DNA from: an uncultured Bacteroidales bacterium
GTDB lineage: Bacteria; Bacteroidota; Bacteroidia; Bacteroidales; Bacteroidaceae
Assembly: GCA_902779875.1 (NCBI GenBank)
Contig: CACZCX010000004.1
Span: forward strand, 23,984-87,983
Direction: 5' to 3'
Length of the DNA: 64,000 nt
The translations under genes were made by a program, and so were the position numbers. Shown here piece by piece: positions 25,108-34,318 of this stretch. The notes beneath the pieces were generated by a model. The model was given only the letters and a program-made list of their open reading frames with translations. It was not told where the DNA came from and made no database searches. Position 1 is the stretch's first letter; every line of letters starts with the position of its first letter.

Positions 25108-27262
25108 AGCCGAATATCAGCTCTCCGTTACGTGCAGAAGCCGTTACAGGCTTGCTACGGTCAATCTCACCAGACAGGATCATTGTAGAGAGACGGTTGA
25201 GCAGCAGCGTCTGCATGGCACGTTTTACAGGACGTGCACCGAACTCCGGATCATATCCGGCCTTTGACATGAGGTCTATCGCGGAATCATCGACAGTAAG
25301 ATTGATTCCGTTTTCGGCAAGCATACGGCATACGCTCTGAGCCTGGAGTTTTACGATGTCATGAATCTCCGACTCGCGCAGCGGCATGAATACCACAGTC
25401 TCGTCAATACGGTTCAGGAACTCCGGACGTATGGTCTGCTTGAGCATGTCGAGCAGATGATGGCGTGTCTCGTCAAGCCACTCCTGGCGGCTGGCATCGG
25501 AGGCGCCTATCTGAGCCGAACGCTCACGTATGTAATCACTGCCCAGGTTGCTTGTCATTATTATAATGGTGTTCTTGAAGTTTACCGTACGGCCCTTGTT
25601 GTCGGTCAGACGGCCGTCATCAAGTACCTGAAGCAGTATGTTGAATACATCGGGGTGAGCCTTCTCAATCTCATCGAACAGTACGACGGAGTAGGGCTTG
25701 CGGCGTACGGCCTCGGTGAGCTGTCCGCCCTCGTCATAACCTACGTATCCGGGAGGTGCTCCAATGAGTCGGGTCACTGAGAATTTCTCCTGATATTCGC
25801 TCATATCTATCCTGGTCATGAGCTTCTCGTCATTGAACAGGTATTCGGCCAGAGCCTTGGCCAGCTCGGTCTTACCTACACCGGTGGTGCCCAGGAATAT
25901 GAAACTGCCTATGGGTCGTTTGGGGTCCTGCAGTCCGGCACGGCTACGGCGGACTGCGTTGGCAACGGCGCTTATGGCCTCCTCCTGACCGATGACACGC
26001 TTGTGCAGCTCATCTTCAAGGTGCAGAAGCTTTTCGCGCTCGCTCTCCAGCATACGGTTCACGGGTATTCCGGTCCAGCGCGATACGACCTCGGCTATAT
26101 CATCGGCGGTGACCTCCTCCTTGACCAGGGCGCTGTCTCCCTGCTTGCTGTGAAGTTCCTCCTGGATGCGGGCTATATCGGCCTCAAGTTCCTTGAGCTT
26201 GCCGTAACGGATCTCGGCCACACGGCCGTAGTTGCCGTCACGCTCGGCGTTATCGGCCTCTATCTTAAGCTGTTCTATGCTCTGCTTGTCCTGCTGTATC
26301 TTTGATACAAGGGCCTTCTCGGACTCCCACTTGCCGCGTATCTCCTTCTCCTGGCCCTGCAGCTGCTCAATCTCGGCGTTGAGCTGCTTGAGCTTGACTG
26401 TGTCGTTCTCGCGCTTGATGGCGGCACGCTCTATCTCGAGCTGCTTGAGTCGACGGGTAATCTCATCGAGCTCCTCAGGTACGGAGTTGCGCTCCATACG
26501 CAGTTTGGCGGCGGCCTCATCCATAAGGTCAATGGCCTTGTCGGGGAGGAATCGCTCGGTGATGTAACGGTTGGAGAGCTCTACGGCGGCTATCACGGCC
26601 TCATCCATGATACGGACCTTGTGATGGTTCTCGTAGCGCTCCTTGATTCCGCGCAGTATGGAGATTGAGCTCTGTACGTCGGGTTCATCGACCATGACGG
26701 TCTGGAATCGGCGCTCCAGGGCCTTGTCCTTTTCAAAGTACTTCTGATACTCGTTCAGGGTGGTGGCACCTATGGCGCGCAGATCACCGCGGGCCAGGGC
26801 AGGCTTGAGGATGTTGGCGGCATCCATGGCGCCCTCGCCGGCTCCGGCACCCACCAGAGTGTGTATCTCATCTATGAACAGGATGTAGTTTCCGTCGGAC
26901 TGGATGACCTCGTTGATTACGCCCTTGAGACGCTCCTCAAATTCACCTTTGTACTTGGCACCGGCCACGAGGGCACCCATGTCGAGCGAATATACTGTCT
27001 TTGACTTAAGGTTCTCGGGTACGTCACCGCGTACGATACGCTGGGCGAGACCCTCTATGATGGCGGTCTTACCTGTACCCGGTTCACCTATTAATATAGG
27101 ATTGTTCTTGGTTCGGCGGCTCAGAATCTGGAGAACACGCCTTATCTCCTCGTCACGGCCTATCACCGGATCGAGCTTACCCTTACGCGCACGCTCATTA
27201 AGGTTAATGGCGAACTGCTCCAGGTTCTGGGGTTTGTTCTGATTGTTCTGGTTGTATTCCAT
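25106..27262 (-). CDS. clpB: ClpB-type AAA+ disaggregase lacking the N-terminal Clp_N domain
   Basis: The start at 27262 ([18 protein letters not shown]) gives 718 residues; the frame extends to 27328 but that part is not family-like. NBD1 has Walker [10 protein letters not shown] (about 61) and [15 protein letters not shown] coiled-coil M domain spans about 265-385. NBD2 has Walker [10 protein letters not shown] (about 470), [17 protein letters not shown], and ends with the ClpB C-terminal domain. Usual ClpB is about 860 residues; the roughly 145-residue double Clp_N domain is absent, and only a short Asn/Gln-rich tail stands in its place. Role: unfolding and rescue of aggregated protein with DnaK. 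It is monocistronic; a 23-bp palindrome lies 56 nt upstream. Confidence 0.93.
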   Translation of the reverse strand: MEYNQNNQNKPQNLEQFAINLNERARKGKLDPVIGRDEEIRRVLQILSRRTKNNPILIGEPGTGKTAIIEGLAQRIVRGDVPENLKSKTVYSLDMGALVAGAKYKGEFEERLKGVINEVIQSDGNYILFIDEIHTLVGAGAGEGAMDAANILKPALARGDLRAIGATTLNEYQKYFEKDKALERRFQTVMVDEPDVQSSISILRGIKERYENHHKVRIMDEAVIAAVELSNRYITERFLPDKAIDLMDEAAAKLRMERNSVPEELDEITRRLKQLEIERAAIKRENDTVKLKQLNAEIEQLQGQEKEIRGKWESEKALVSKIQQDKQSIEQLKIEADNAERDGNYGRVAEIRYGKLKELEADIARIQEELHSKQGDSALVKEEVTADDIAEVVSRWTGIPVNRMLESEREKLLHLEDELHKRVIGQEEAISAVANAVRRSRAGLQDPKRPIGSFIFLGTTGVGKTELAKALAEYLFNDEKLMTRIDMSEYQEKFSVTRLIGAPPGYVGYDEGGQLTEAVRRKPYSVVLFDEIEKAHPDVFNILLQVLDDGRLTDNKGRTVNFKNTIIIMTSNLGSDYIRERSAQIGASDASRQEWLDETRHHLLDMLKQTIRPEFLNRIDETVVFMPLRESEIHDIVKLQAQSVCRMLAENGINLTVDDSAIDLMSKAGYDPEFGARPVKRAMQTLLLNRLSTMILSGEIDRSKPVTASARNGELIFG

Positions 27263-27317
27263 AGTCTTATAATTTTGATTTCTATGGAATGACACGCAAC
27301 AAACAAGCCACAATCCG

Positions 27318-27340
27318 TTCTGCGACAAAATGTCGTAGAA
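27318..27340 (-). promoter_or_regulatory. Palindromic operator candidate upstream of clpB
   Basis: Plus-strand TTCTGCGACA, AAA, TGTCGTAGAA: a dyad with nine matched pairs out of ten and a 3-nt centre. It is neither CIRCE-like nor HAIR-like. No TAnnTTTG element is evident in the 135-nt clpB upstream region, so heat-shock control by an unidentified regulator or sigma factor is possible. Confidence 0.45.
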
Positions 27341-27397
27341 TTTGGATGTACTGCTGACAGATTGACAATCAGCGCTTTAGCAAAAGTTTGGTAATGA

Positions 27398-28132
27398 TTA
27401 AGCCAGTCTTTGCTTAACTATCTCATACATAAGGACTCCGGCGGCGACGGAGACGTTCAGGGACTCTATCTTGCCCAGGATAGGTATGCGTGCCCATTCG
27501 TCACACAGGGCCAGATGCTCCTGCGGTATACCTTTGTCCTCGGCTCCCATGATGAGGCATACGGGACCGGTGTAATCACCTTTGGTGTAGTCCTTGTCGC
27601 CCTTCTCTGTTGCGCCTACAATGCGGATTCCGCTGTTCTTGAGGAACCTTATGGTCTGAGATATCTGGTTCTCACGGCACACTGGCAGGGTGTGGAGTGC
27701 ACCGGCCGATGTCTTGATGGCATCGGCATTCACGCTTACGCTGTTACGTGACGGGATTATTATGGCGTCCACGCCCGCGCACTCGGCGGTACGGGCAATG
27801 GCTCCGAAGTTACGTACGTCGGTCACGCCGTCCAGCAGTACAAAGAAGGGGTCCTTGCCCTCCTCAAAGAGCATGGGTACCAGATCCTCCACGTGCTGGT
27901 ATGTAATCTGGGTGGTGAATGCAATCACACCCTGGTGGTTCTTGCGTGTTATGCGGTTAAGTTTCTCTACGGGAACGCGCTGAACAGGTATGTCCAGTCC
28001 CTTGATTGCTGCGAACAGTTCACGTGAAAGCTCGCTCTGCATATCTTTTTTAACGAGCAGTCGGTCAATCTCCTTACCGGCCTCTACGGCCTCAATCACG
28101 GCACGTATGCCGAATATCATTTCATCTTCCAT
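27398..28132 (-). CDS. rlmB: 23S rRNA 2'-O-ribose methyltransferase (RlmB/TrmH family)
   Basis: A 244-residue SPOUT methyltransferase. An N-terminal substrate-binding domain (IFGIRAVIEAVEAGKEIDRL) is followed by the SpoU knot with DGVTDVRNFGAIARTAECAG (about 102-121), LIMGAEDKGIP (about 195) and IPILGKIESLNVSVAAGVLMYE at the C-terminus (here cited only by IPILGKIESLN). It likely methylates a guanosine in 23S rRNA; the exact site is by homology only. It overlaps recN by 11 nt and is the last gene of the dnaN-to-rlmB operon. Confidence 0.9.
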   Translation of the reverse strand: MEDEMIFGIRAVIEAVEAGKEIDRLLVKKDMQSELSRELFAAIKGLDIPVQRVPVEKLNRITRKNHQGVIAFTTQITYQHVEDLVPMLFEEGKDPFFVLLDGVTDVRNFGAIARTAECAGVDAIIIPSRNSVSVNADAIKTSAGALHTLPVCRENQISQTIRFLKNSGIRIVGATEKGDKDYTKGDYTGPVCLIMGAEDKGIPQEHLALCDEWARIPILGKIESLNVSVAAGVLMYEIVKQRLA

Positions 28133-29792
28133 TGTTGTCTATGAGTGCTTTGGCGTTGTCGAGAGCAGCCTGGGTGAGGGTGGATCCGCTCATCATGCAG
28201 GCTATCTCGCGTATGCGGTCGTCACCCTCCAGCACGGCCATGCGCGTGTGGGTGGCGTCGGATTCATCGGTCTTGAATACTTTGTAATGGCGTTGTCCCA
28301 GGGCTGCGATCTGAGGCAGGTGGGTTATGGCCAGCACCTGACGGCCCTCGCGTGCCATCTGTTTCATGAGCAGGGCCATCTTCTCGGCCACGGCGCCCGA
28401 TACTCCGGTATCGATCTCATCAAATATGATGGTGGGCATGGAGCGTACGCCGGCCACAAGTGACTTGATGCAGAGCATGACGCGTGCAATCTCACCGCCC
28501 GATGCCACGGCAGCCAGTTCCTGCATGGGAACGGCCTTGTTGGCCGAGAACATGAACCGTACGTCGTCATGTCCGGTGCGGTCATATCCTTGTGAGGGCT
28601 GCAGGTCCACATTGAACTGAACGTTGGGTATGCCCAGCGGCTGCAGCAGCTCCTTTATATCCTTTATAATTACGTCCGATGCCTTGCGGCGGGTGGCGGT
28701 CAGCTCCTGAGCCCGGGCCTCCATCTCCTTGCGGGCGGCATCGGTCTGGCGGGTGAGCTGTTCTATGTCAAACTCGTAGGACCCTGTGCGGTCCAGACGG
28801 GTGCGTATGCTCTCTGCAAGCTCCAGGAGCTGTGTTATATTCTCTTTCTTGTGCTTTTTGAGCAGCGAGTAGATAAGGTCCAGACGCTCGTTCACCTGTT
28901 CCAGTCGGGCAGGGTCAAAGCTAACGTCCTCCTCTAGGTCCTGTACGGTATCGGCAATATCCTTGAGCTCTATGATGCAGCTGTCCAGACGGTCGGCCAG
29001 CTCGGTACACTGACTGAAGTTCTTCTGGGCTGAGCGGAGTGACTGCAGTGCGGAGCGAAGGCGCTGAACCGACCCTTCCTCATCGGCGGTCATGATTTCC
29101 GATGCGCGGAACAGGTCCTGCTTAATCTCCTCGGCATGGTTCAGCATATCGGACTCCTGCTCAAGTTCCTCCTGCTCGCCCTCCTTGAGTCGTGCGCTGT
29201 CCAGACCCTCGAGCTGGAATTCCAGATACTCGCGGTCGGTGTTATCGGACTCGAACTCGGCCTTGAGGCTGGCCAGACGGTTCCTGAGTTCCGTCCACTT
29301 GTCAAAACTCTGTATGTAGAGTTCTTTGGCCTGGCTGTTGGAGGCTATGGTATCCACGACATCAAGCTGGAAGGACTGTGTGCCCAGTGCCAGGTTCTGA
29401 TGCTGTGAGTGTATGTCTATGAGGCGGCACCCAAGGTCGCGCAGCTGTGTCAGTGTCACGGGGGTGTCGTTTATGAAGGCGCGGCTCTTGCCCTGTGAGG
29501 AGAGCTCACGGCGCATTATGGTGTCATCGGGATCAAAATCCAGGTCGTTGTCCAGGAAGAACTGCTCAAGTCCGTATCCGTTTATGGAGAACCGTCCCTC
29601 GATGGTGCATTTGTCGGCACCCTGACTCAGGGTCTTGGAGTCGGCGCGGCCGCCGAGCAACAGGTTCATGGCGCCCAGTATGATGGACTTACCGGCACCG
29701 GTCTCACCGGTCATGACCGAGAAGCCGTCGGAAAAGTCAATATCCAGACGGTCTATCAGAACGTAGTTGCGTATGTGTACCTCCTTAAGCAT
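28122..29792 (-). CDS. recN: DNA repair protein RecN
   Basis: A 556-residue SMC-like ATPase. Walker A is GETGAGKSIILGAM (about 31-44). Long coiled coils span about 160-360 around a central hinge, and the C-terminal half has SGGEIARVMLCIK, IFDEIDTGVSGAVAEKM and ITHLPQIAALG. It organises DNA ends in double-strand break repair. Its start codon shares bases with the stop of the upstream coaBC-DUF4835 gene, so translation is probably coupled. Confidence 0.96.
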   Translation of the reverse strand: MLKEVHIRNYVLIDRLDIDFSDGFSVMTGETGAGKSIILGAMNLLLGGRADSKTLSQGADKCTIEGRFSINGYGLEQFFLDNDLDFDPDDTIMRRELSSQGKSRAFINDTPVTLTQLRDLGCRLIDIHSQHQNLALGTQSFQLDVVDTIASNSQAKELYIQSFDKWTELRNRLASLKAEFESDNTDREYLEFQLEGLDSARLKEGEQEELEQESDMLNHAEEIKQDLFRASEIMTADEEGSVQRLRSALQSLRSAQKNFSQCTELADRLDSCIIELKDIADTVQDLEEDVSFDPARLEQVNERLDLIYSLLKKHKKENITQLLELAESIRTRLDRTGSYEFDIEQLTRQTDAARKEMEARAQELTATRRKASDVIIKDIKELLQPLGIPNVQFNVDLQPSQGYDRTGHDDVRFMFSANKAVPMQELAAVASGGEIARVMLCIKSLVAGVRSMPTIIFDEIDTGVSGAVAEKMALLMKQMAREGRQVLAITHLPQIAALGQRHYKVFKTDESDATHTRMAVLEGDDRIREIACMMSGSTLTQAALDNAKALIDNNGR

Positions 29793-31873
29793 CAGTCTGA
29801 GGTCTTAATGTTGTTCCATTCGTTGGAGAGCGAGGGGTTCACCTGGCTCAGAAGTTCCTTGACCTTCTGGCGTTCCGATGCAATCCCGTAGCTGTATATG
29901 CTCAAGAGCTCGTTTTTCTTGATCTCGGTAAAGAGAGTGGGGAGCGACGATGTGCTCTTGGCGTTCTTGGTCTCGCTGAGCAGGGCCAGGCTCTCAGTTA
30001 TGGTGGCGCGTCCGCGGTCGGCGTTGGCGGTCATGTCATCCAGGCCCAGACGGTGGTAGGAGTACTGGAGCTGGCGGAATGAGGCCAGGTTGCCGTTCAT
30101 GTAGTCGTTGATGAGTGAGTAGCGGTTGGCTTTGGTGTCGAAAGAACGCCATCCGCTGCCCAGTGACTGGGCGCTGGCGGCTATGTTCTCCACCTGACGC
30201 AGTATGTCGGTGCCGCCGTTGAGTGACATGGTGTCAAAATCAAGGCCGATGATAAGCAGGCTGTAGTAGGCCAGTATGGCCGTGAGGTTGTTGTCAGGGG
30301 TGAGTCCCTGCGAATACTCTATGCGGTCCTGCTCCGTGTAGTTGAACTCCACCTCGGTGTCACGGAAGTTGAAAACGGTGGTGTTGTAGGTGGAATTGTA
30401 TACGGGACGGCTGCTCTGCACTGTCAGCTCACAACTCATCTTGCCGCTCTGCGGGTCGTATGAGTTTACTACTAGGTTGAAGTTGCACTGTATGCGCTCC
30501 TTGTCCGAGAAGTGATAGCCGGTCCAGACCTGAGTGGAGAGGAACTGCTTGATGGCGTTCTCCAGTGACTGGAACACATCCTTGTCGGTGCCCTGTATCT
30601 TGGAGGTGTTGACCGAGAGGGTGGGGCTGAGCTCCTGAGCCTGTGCCTTGAGGGGCATAAAGAGGAACAGAAGACAGAACAGCAGGCCTGCGAGCTTGCT
30701 TATGATGGCCTTGGCCACATCCTTCTTGGACTGCAGCGGCAGCTCCCGGCTCTCCTTGCGGTCTATGAGCGTAACCTTGTTGGTGTCATAACCGAATCCG
30801 GCGCCCTCGTCACGCAGCGAGTTGAGCACGATGAAATCCAGGTTCTTGCGCTCCAGCTTGTCCTGGGCGTTGCTGAACTCATGGTCGGTTTCAAGCGCGA
30901 ATCCCACCATCTTCTGGTCGGGTCGCTTAATGGCACCCAGCGATGCGGCTATATCGGGATTGGGCTTGAGCCTGAGGGTGATCTCACCTTTGCGCTTGAT
31001 CTTGGTGTCCGATGTCTCCACGGGCGTGAAGTCGGCAACTGCGGCGCACAGGATGGCGGCATCGGATGTGGGGAAATGCTTCATGGCCTCCTCATACATC
31101 TGCTGTGCCGACTGTATGTCTATCCTTTCTATGTTGGGATTTACGGTCTTGATATTTACGGGACCGGCTATGAGAGTGACCCGGGCACCGCGTGCTGCGC
31201 ACTCCTCGGCCAGCGCGAATCCCATCTTGCCGGTTGACCAGTTGCCTATGAACCTTACAGGGTCGATAGGCTCATACGTGGGTCCCGCTGTTATCAGGAT
31301 TTTTTTTTTTGAAAGCTCCGACTGACTCCGGAAATAGTCCTCGAGTGCCGATACGATGACATCGGGCTCCTGCATGCGGCCCTTGCCTGTGAGCTGGCTG
31401 GCAAGCTCACCCTCGGCAGGCTCAATGAATATGTTGCCTATGGACTGAAGGGTCTCGATGTTGCGCTGTGTAACGGGGTGGCGGTACATGTCCAGGTCCA
31501 TGGCGGGGGCTACGAATACCGGAGCCTTCATGGAGAAGTATGTGGTGGCCAGCATGTTGTCGGCCACTCCGCTTGCCATCTTACCCAGTGTGGCGGCGGT
31601 GCAGGGTGCTATGAGCATGGCATCGGCCCACTGACCAAGGTCCACATGGCTGTTCCATGAACCGTCCCTGCGGTCAAAGAACTCGCTTACCACCGGCTTG
31701 CGGGTGAGTGTGGAGAGGGTGAGGGGGGTGATGAACTCCTTGGCTGCAGGTGTCATTACCACCTGAACCTCGGCTCCCTTCTTTATGAGCAGACGTACCA
31801 GATAGGCGGCCTTGTAGGCTGCTATGCTTCCGGTCACGCCCAGAACTATATGTTTTCCGCTGAGTATATCCAT
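29792..31873 (-). CDS. coaBC: Fusion of CoaBC (pantothenate to 4'-phosphopantetheine) with a DUF4835 envelope protein
   Basis: A 693-residue single frame. Residues 1-390 are complete CoaBC: the flavoprotein decarboxylase half (GSIAAYKAAYLVRLL, NSHVDLGQWADAMLIAPCT, PAMDLDMYRHP) and the phosphopantothenoylcysteine synthetase half (ITAGPTYEPIDPVRFIGNWS, TGKMGFALAEECA). Directly after the CoaBC end (SKKDVAKAII) comes a signal-peptide-like helix (about 392-410, LAGLLFCLLFLFMPLKAQAQ) and then a DUF4835 domain (412-693). In related genomes these are, to my knowledge, two adjacent genes; here no stop separates them. A GTG at DVAK could allow internal initiation of the DUF4835 part. If the fusion is real, CoaBC is tethered inside the cell and DUF4835 lies in the periplasm. 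Confidence 0.88.
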   Translation of the reverse strand: MDILSGKHIVLGVTGSIAAYKAAYLVRLLIKKGAEVQVVMTPAAKEFITPLTLSTLTRKPVVSEFFDRRDGSWNSHVDLGQWADAMLIAPCTAATLGKMASGVADNMLATTYFSMKAPVFVAPAMDLDMYRHPVTQRNIETLQSIGNIFIEPAEGELASQLTGKGRMQEPDVIVSALEDYFRSQSELSKKKILITAGPTYEPIDPVRFIGNWSTGKMGFALAEECAARGARVTLIAGPVNIKTVNPNIERIDIQSAQQMYEEAMKHFPTSDAAILCAAVADFTPVETSDTKIKRKGEITLRLKPNPDIAASLGAIKRPDQKMVGFALETDHEFSNAQDKLERKNLDFIVLNSLRDEGAGFGYDTNKVTLIDRKESRELPLQSKKDVAKAIISKLAGLLFCLLFLFMPLKAQAQELSPTLSVNTSKIQGTDKDVFQSLENAIKQFLSTQVWTGYHFSDKERIQCNFNLVVNSYDPQSGKMSCELTVQSSRPVYNSTYNTTVFNFRDTEVEFNYTEQDRIEYSQGLTPDNNLTAILAYYSLLIIGLDFDTMSLNGGTDILRQVENIAASAQSLGSGWRSFDTKANRYSLINDYMNGNLASFRQLQYSYHRLGLDDMTANADRGRATITESLALLSETKNAKSTSSLPTLFTEIKKNELLSIYSYGIASERQKVKELLSQVNPSLSNEWNNIKTSD

Positions 31874-32637
31874 TATCTGGACTGCAGTTTGATTCTTGTA
31901 AGTACCTGCTTGGTGTTGAGGGCAAAGTCACCCTGGAGAATCCAAGAGTAGTATCCGGGGTCACGCTTGAATACCTCAACCACAGGTATGTCCTTGTATT
32001 TGCCAAAGTTGAAGACCTCCTGTCCCTTGTCATTCAGGACGATGCGGCCTGCAAAGTCCACGTTCTTGGTGAACGATGAGAACTCAGAGAGCCATCCCAT
32101 GTCATTCTTGAGGTCATCGGGATAGCGGTCCAACTGCGCCATGAGCACCTCATAGGTGGCACGGGTGTCGCCGTCGGCGCTGTGGGCATCGGTCAGTTCC
32201 TTTCCGCAATAGAACTTGTAGGCTGCGGAGAGGGTGCGCTGCTCCATCTTGTGGAATATGACCTGCACGTCAATGAAACGGTGACGGCTCAGGTCTATGT
32301 CTACGCCGGCGCGGAGGAACTCCTCGGCCAGCAGAGGCACGTCAAAACGGTTCGAATTGAATCCGGCTATATCACTGCCCTCAAAGTCGCGGGCTATCTC
32401 CTTGGCAATCTCCTTGAAGGTGGGGCAGTCCCTGACATCGTCATCGGTGATGCCGTGAACGGCTGTGGCACCCTCAGGTATATGCATCTCCGGGTTTACG
32501 CGGCGGGTGTGCATATCCTCGTTGCCGTTGGGTGAGACCTTGATATAAGAGATCTCTACTATGCGGTCCTGTACGGTGTTCGTGCCTGTGGTCTCCAGGT
32601 CAAAGAACACTATGGGTTTTTCTAAGTTCAGTTTCAT
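31873..32637 (-). CDS. DnaQ-like 3'-5' exonuclease
   Basis: A 254-residue DEDDh exonuclease. ExoI motif VFFDLETTGT (about 10-19), ExoII with AGFNSNRFDVPLLAEE (about 93-108) and ExoIII AHSADGDTRATYEVL (about 150-164) are all intact. A C-terminal 60-residue module (FNFGKYKDIPVVEVF, YYSWILQGDF) resembles the tail found in ExoX-like proteins. Probably a repair or proofreading nuclease. It shares one base with each neighbour (dnaN upstream, coaBC downstream), so it sits in a tightly packed operon. Confidence 0.9.
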   Translation of the reverse strand: MKLNLEKPIVFFDLETTGTNTVQDRIVEISYIKVSPNGNEDMHTRRVNPEMHIPEGATAVHGITDDDVRDCPTFKEIAKEIARDFEGSDIAGFNSNRFDVPLLAEEFLRAGVDIDLSRHRFIDVQVIFHKMEQRTLSAAYKFYCGKELTDAHSADGDTRATYEVLMAQLDRYPDDLKNDMGWLSEFSSFTKNVDFAGRIVLNDKGQEVFNFGKYKDIPVVEVFKRDPGYYSWILQGDFALNTKQVLTRIKLQSR

Positions 32638-33697
32638 CAGTCGTTAAGTACCATTGGCATAAGGAGCATGAGGAGGTTCTCGCCCTTGGCCTGCTCAGTA
32701 GGAACAATCACACCGGCGCGTGAGGGGTCAGCCAGCTGTATGGTGATCTCCTGTCCGGGAATGTTGTTGAGAATATCAATCAGGAAGGCTGCCTTGAATC
32801 CTATGCTCATGGCAACGCCCTCATACTGGCATGAGAGGCTCTCCTTGGCCGATGTAGAGAAATCTATGTCCTGAGCGGAGATATCGACCTTGTCCTTGTC
32901 TATGCGCAGCTTGATAAGACCGCTGCTCGGTGGGGGTTGTTCTGCGGAATCACCGATCCGTAGTTGGGGTAACGGCCGTCGATCAGGCGGCATACCATGC
33001 GGAACTCGGGAAGTGAGAACCTTGCAATGCGGCTGTCAAATTCGATGGTGATCTCATCGGCCTCCTTGCCTATAAGTGAACGGAAGAGTGATGCGGGCTT
33101 CTTGGGCAGTATGAATGATGACTTGCCGTCGGCCTTTACGTTGCTGTTGCGGCTGCATACCAGCTTGTGGCCATCCGATGCTACGAATGTGGCACCCTCC
33201 TCGTTTATGTCAAAGTAGATACCGTTCATGACGGGACGGAGCTCGTCATCGGCGGTTGCGAATATTGTCCTGGCCAGTCCGTCCGAAAGGATCTGGGCCG
33301 ATATGCTCAGTGATACGGCGCCCTCCTGCAGAACAGCGGGGGTGGGGTATTCATCGGCGTTCTGACCTACCATCTGATACTCACCGTTCTGGTACTTTAC
33401 GGTCACCTCATAGCTGCTCTCGTTGATGATGAACTTGAGCGGCTGCTCGGGGATCTCTTTGAGAGCGTCCAGCAGGGTCTTGGCGGGAAGTGCTATCTGG
33501 CCGTCCTTATCGGACTCGACAATGTCAACGACGGTCTCAAGGGTAGTGTCGTTGTCGGCGGCTGTAACGGTCAGCTTGCCTGCCTCGATGCGGAACAGGA
33601 AATCTTCAAGGATAGGATAGATGGCTTTAGGGTTAATAACGCGGCTGATAGCCTGCAAACGGCTTGATAATGCAGAACTTGAAACTGAGAAATTCAT
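32637..33697 (-). pseudogene. dnaN: DNA polymerase III beta clamp, disrupted by an internal deletion and frameshift
   Basis: The N-terminal part (33697-32900 frame; MNFSVSSSALSSRLQAIS to GRYPNYGSVIPQNNP, about 257 good residues) reads out of frame into HRAAVLSSCA and stops. The rest of the clamp continues in another frame from SSGLIKLRIDKDKVDIS to LLMLLMPMVLND (about 96 residues). Between NNP and SSGLIKL the family has about 20-25 more residues (the VTIDR..LLGALRRVSVF region of domain III), so DNA is missing and the gap is not a multiple of three; the junction lies near 32925-32935. dnaN is essential, so either this is an assembly or sequencing fault or another copy exists. Its promoter TATCTTTG is intact at 33761-33768. 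Confidence 0.85.
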
Positions 33698-33760
33698 ATA
33701 TTCGACTGTTTTGTTTTTTAGCGTTTGTCAGGTCCTCCGTAGGGGACTTGTAGGTTCTTA

Positions 33761-33768
33761 CAAAGATA
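33761..33768 (-). promoter_or_regulatory. Promoter -7 element of the dnaN operon
   Basis: TATCTTTG on the minus strand; it gives a leader of about 55 nt ahead of dnaN and drives dnaN-exonuclease-coaBC-recN-rlmB. Confidence 0.65.
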
Positions 33769-33833
33769 GGGAAAAGTAATGGTAAGTGGAAAAAATAGCC
33801 GTGAAAAATATAAAGCGGAATGAGGAAAAGGAT

Positions 33834-33842
33834 TAAATTCGC
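33834..33842 (+). promoter_or_regulatory. Putative promoter -7 element of the DUF3127 gene
   Basis: TAAATTCGC, the TTCG variant, 26 nt before the ATG at 33869; identical to the element before kdgK. Confidence 0.5.
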
Positions 33843-33868
33843 GCTAACAATCAAAAAACAAATACGAA

Positions 33869-34252
33869 ATGGATATTACAGGTAAAATTATCGCAGTTCT
33901 CGAGCCCCGTTCAGGCGTTGCCAAGGCATCGGGCAATCCGTGGAAAATACAGGAATACGTACTTGAGACAATTGGCGAGCAGTATCCCAAAAAGATGATG
34001 TTCAGCATCTTCGGTGAGGACAAGATCCAGCAGGCCGCCATCAACATAGGTGACGAGGTTGTAGTAAGTTTTGATGTCAACGCCCGCGAGTTCAACGGCC
34101 GCTGGTACAACGATATCCGTGCCTGGCGCGTAAGCCACGACGTAAACGGTGCCGCTCCCGCTCAGCAGCCCTACGCTCCCGCCGGTTCCGCTCCCGCAGC
34201 CGCACCCGATCCATTTGCACCATCAAATGAAAAGGATGACCTGCCATTCTGA
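33869..34252 (+). CDS. DUF3127 protein with an SSB-like C-terminal tip
   Basis: A 127-residue small protein. Residues 1-92 form an OB-fold-like DUF3127 domain (ITGKIIAVLEPRSG, WKIQEYVLET, FSIFGEDKI, VVVSFDVNAREFNGRWYND). An Ala/Pro-rich linker follows, ending in NEKDDLPF. That acidic tip ending in DLPF is the hallmark of bacterial single-stranded DNA-binding protein tails, which recruit repair partners. Inference: an auxiliary ssDNA-binding protein; the canonical ssb is not in the window. Divergent from dnaN and followed by a very strong terminator. Confidence 0.8.
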   Translation: MDITGKIIAVLEPRSGVAKASGNPWKIQEYVLETIGEQYPKKMMFSIFGEDKIQQAAINIGDEVVVSFDVNAREFNGRWYNDIRAWRVSHDVNGAAPAQQPYAPAGSAPAAAPDPFAPSNEKDDLPF

Positions 34253-34275
34253 TAAGGTTTCCATCTGCACCCAGT

Positions 34276-34318
34276 AAAACTAAACCCAGACAGCAAAGCG
34301 TTGTCTGGGTTTAGTTTT
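34276..34318 (+). terminator. Terminator of the DUF3127 gene
   Basis: A perfect 17-bp stem, AAAACTAAACCCAGACA / TGTCTGGGTTTAGTTTT, with a 9-nt loop. Confidence 0.9.

Noticed and set aside
32900-33697. Programmed frameshift as an explanation for the split dnaN
   Set aside because: Frameshifting cannot replace the missing 20-25 codons, and no slippery heptamer is visible at the junction.
32637-33868. Replication origin near dnaN
   Set aside because: No dnaA gene, DnaA-box cluster or AT-rich unwinding region is seen; dnaN here sits in a repair/CoA operon.
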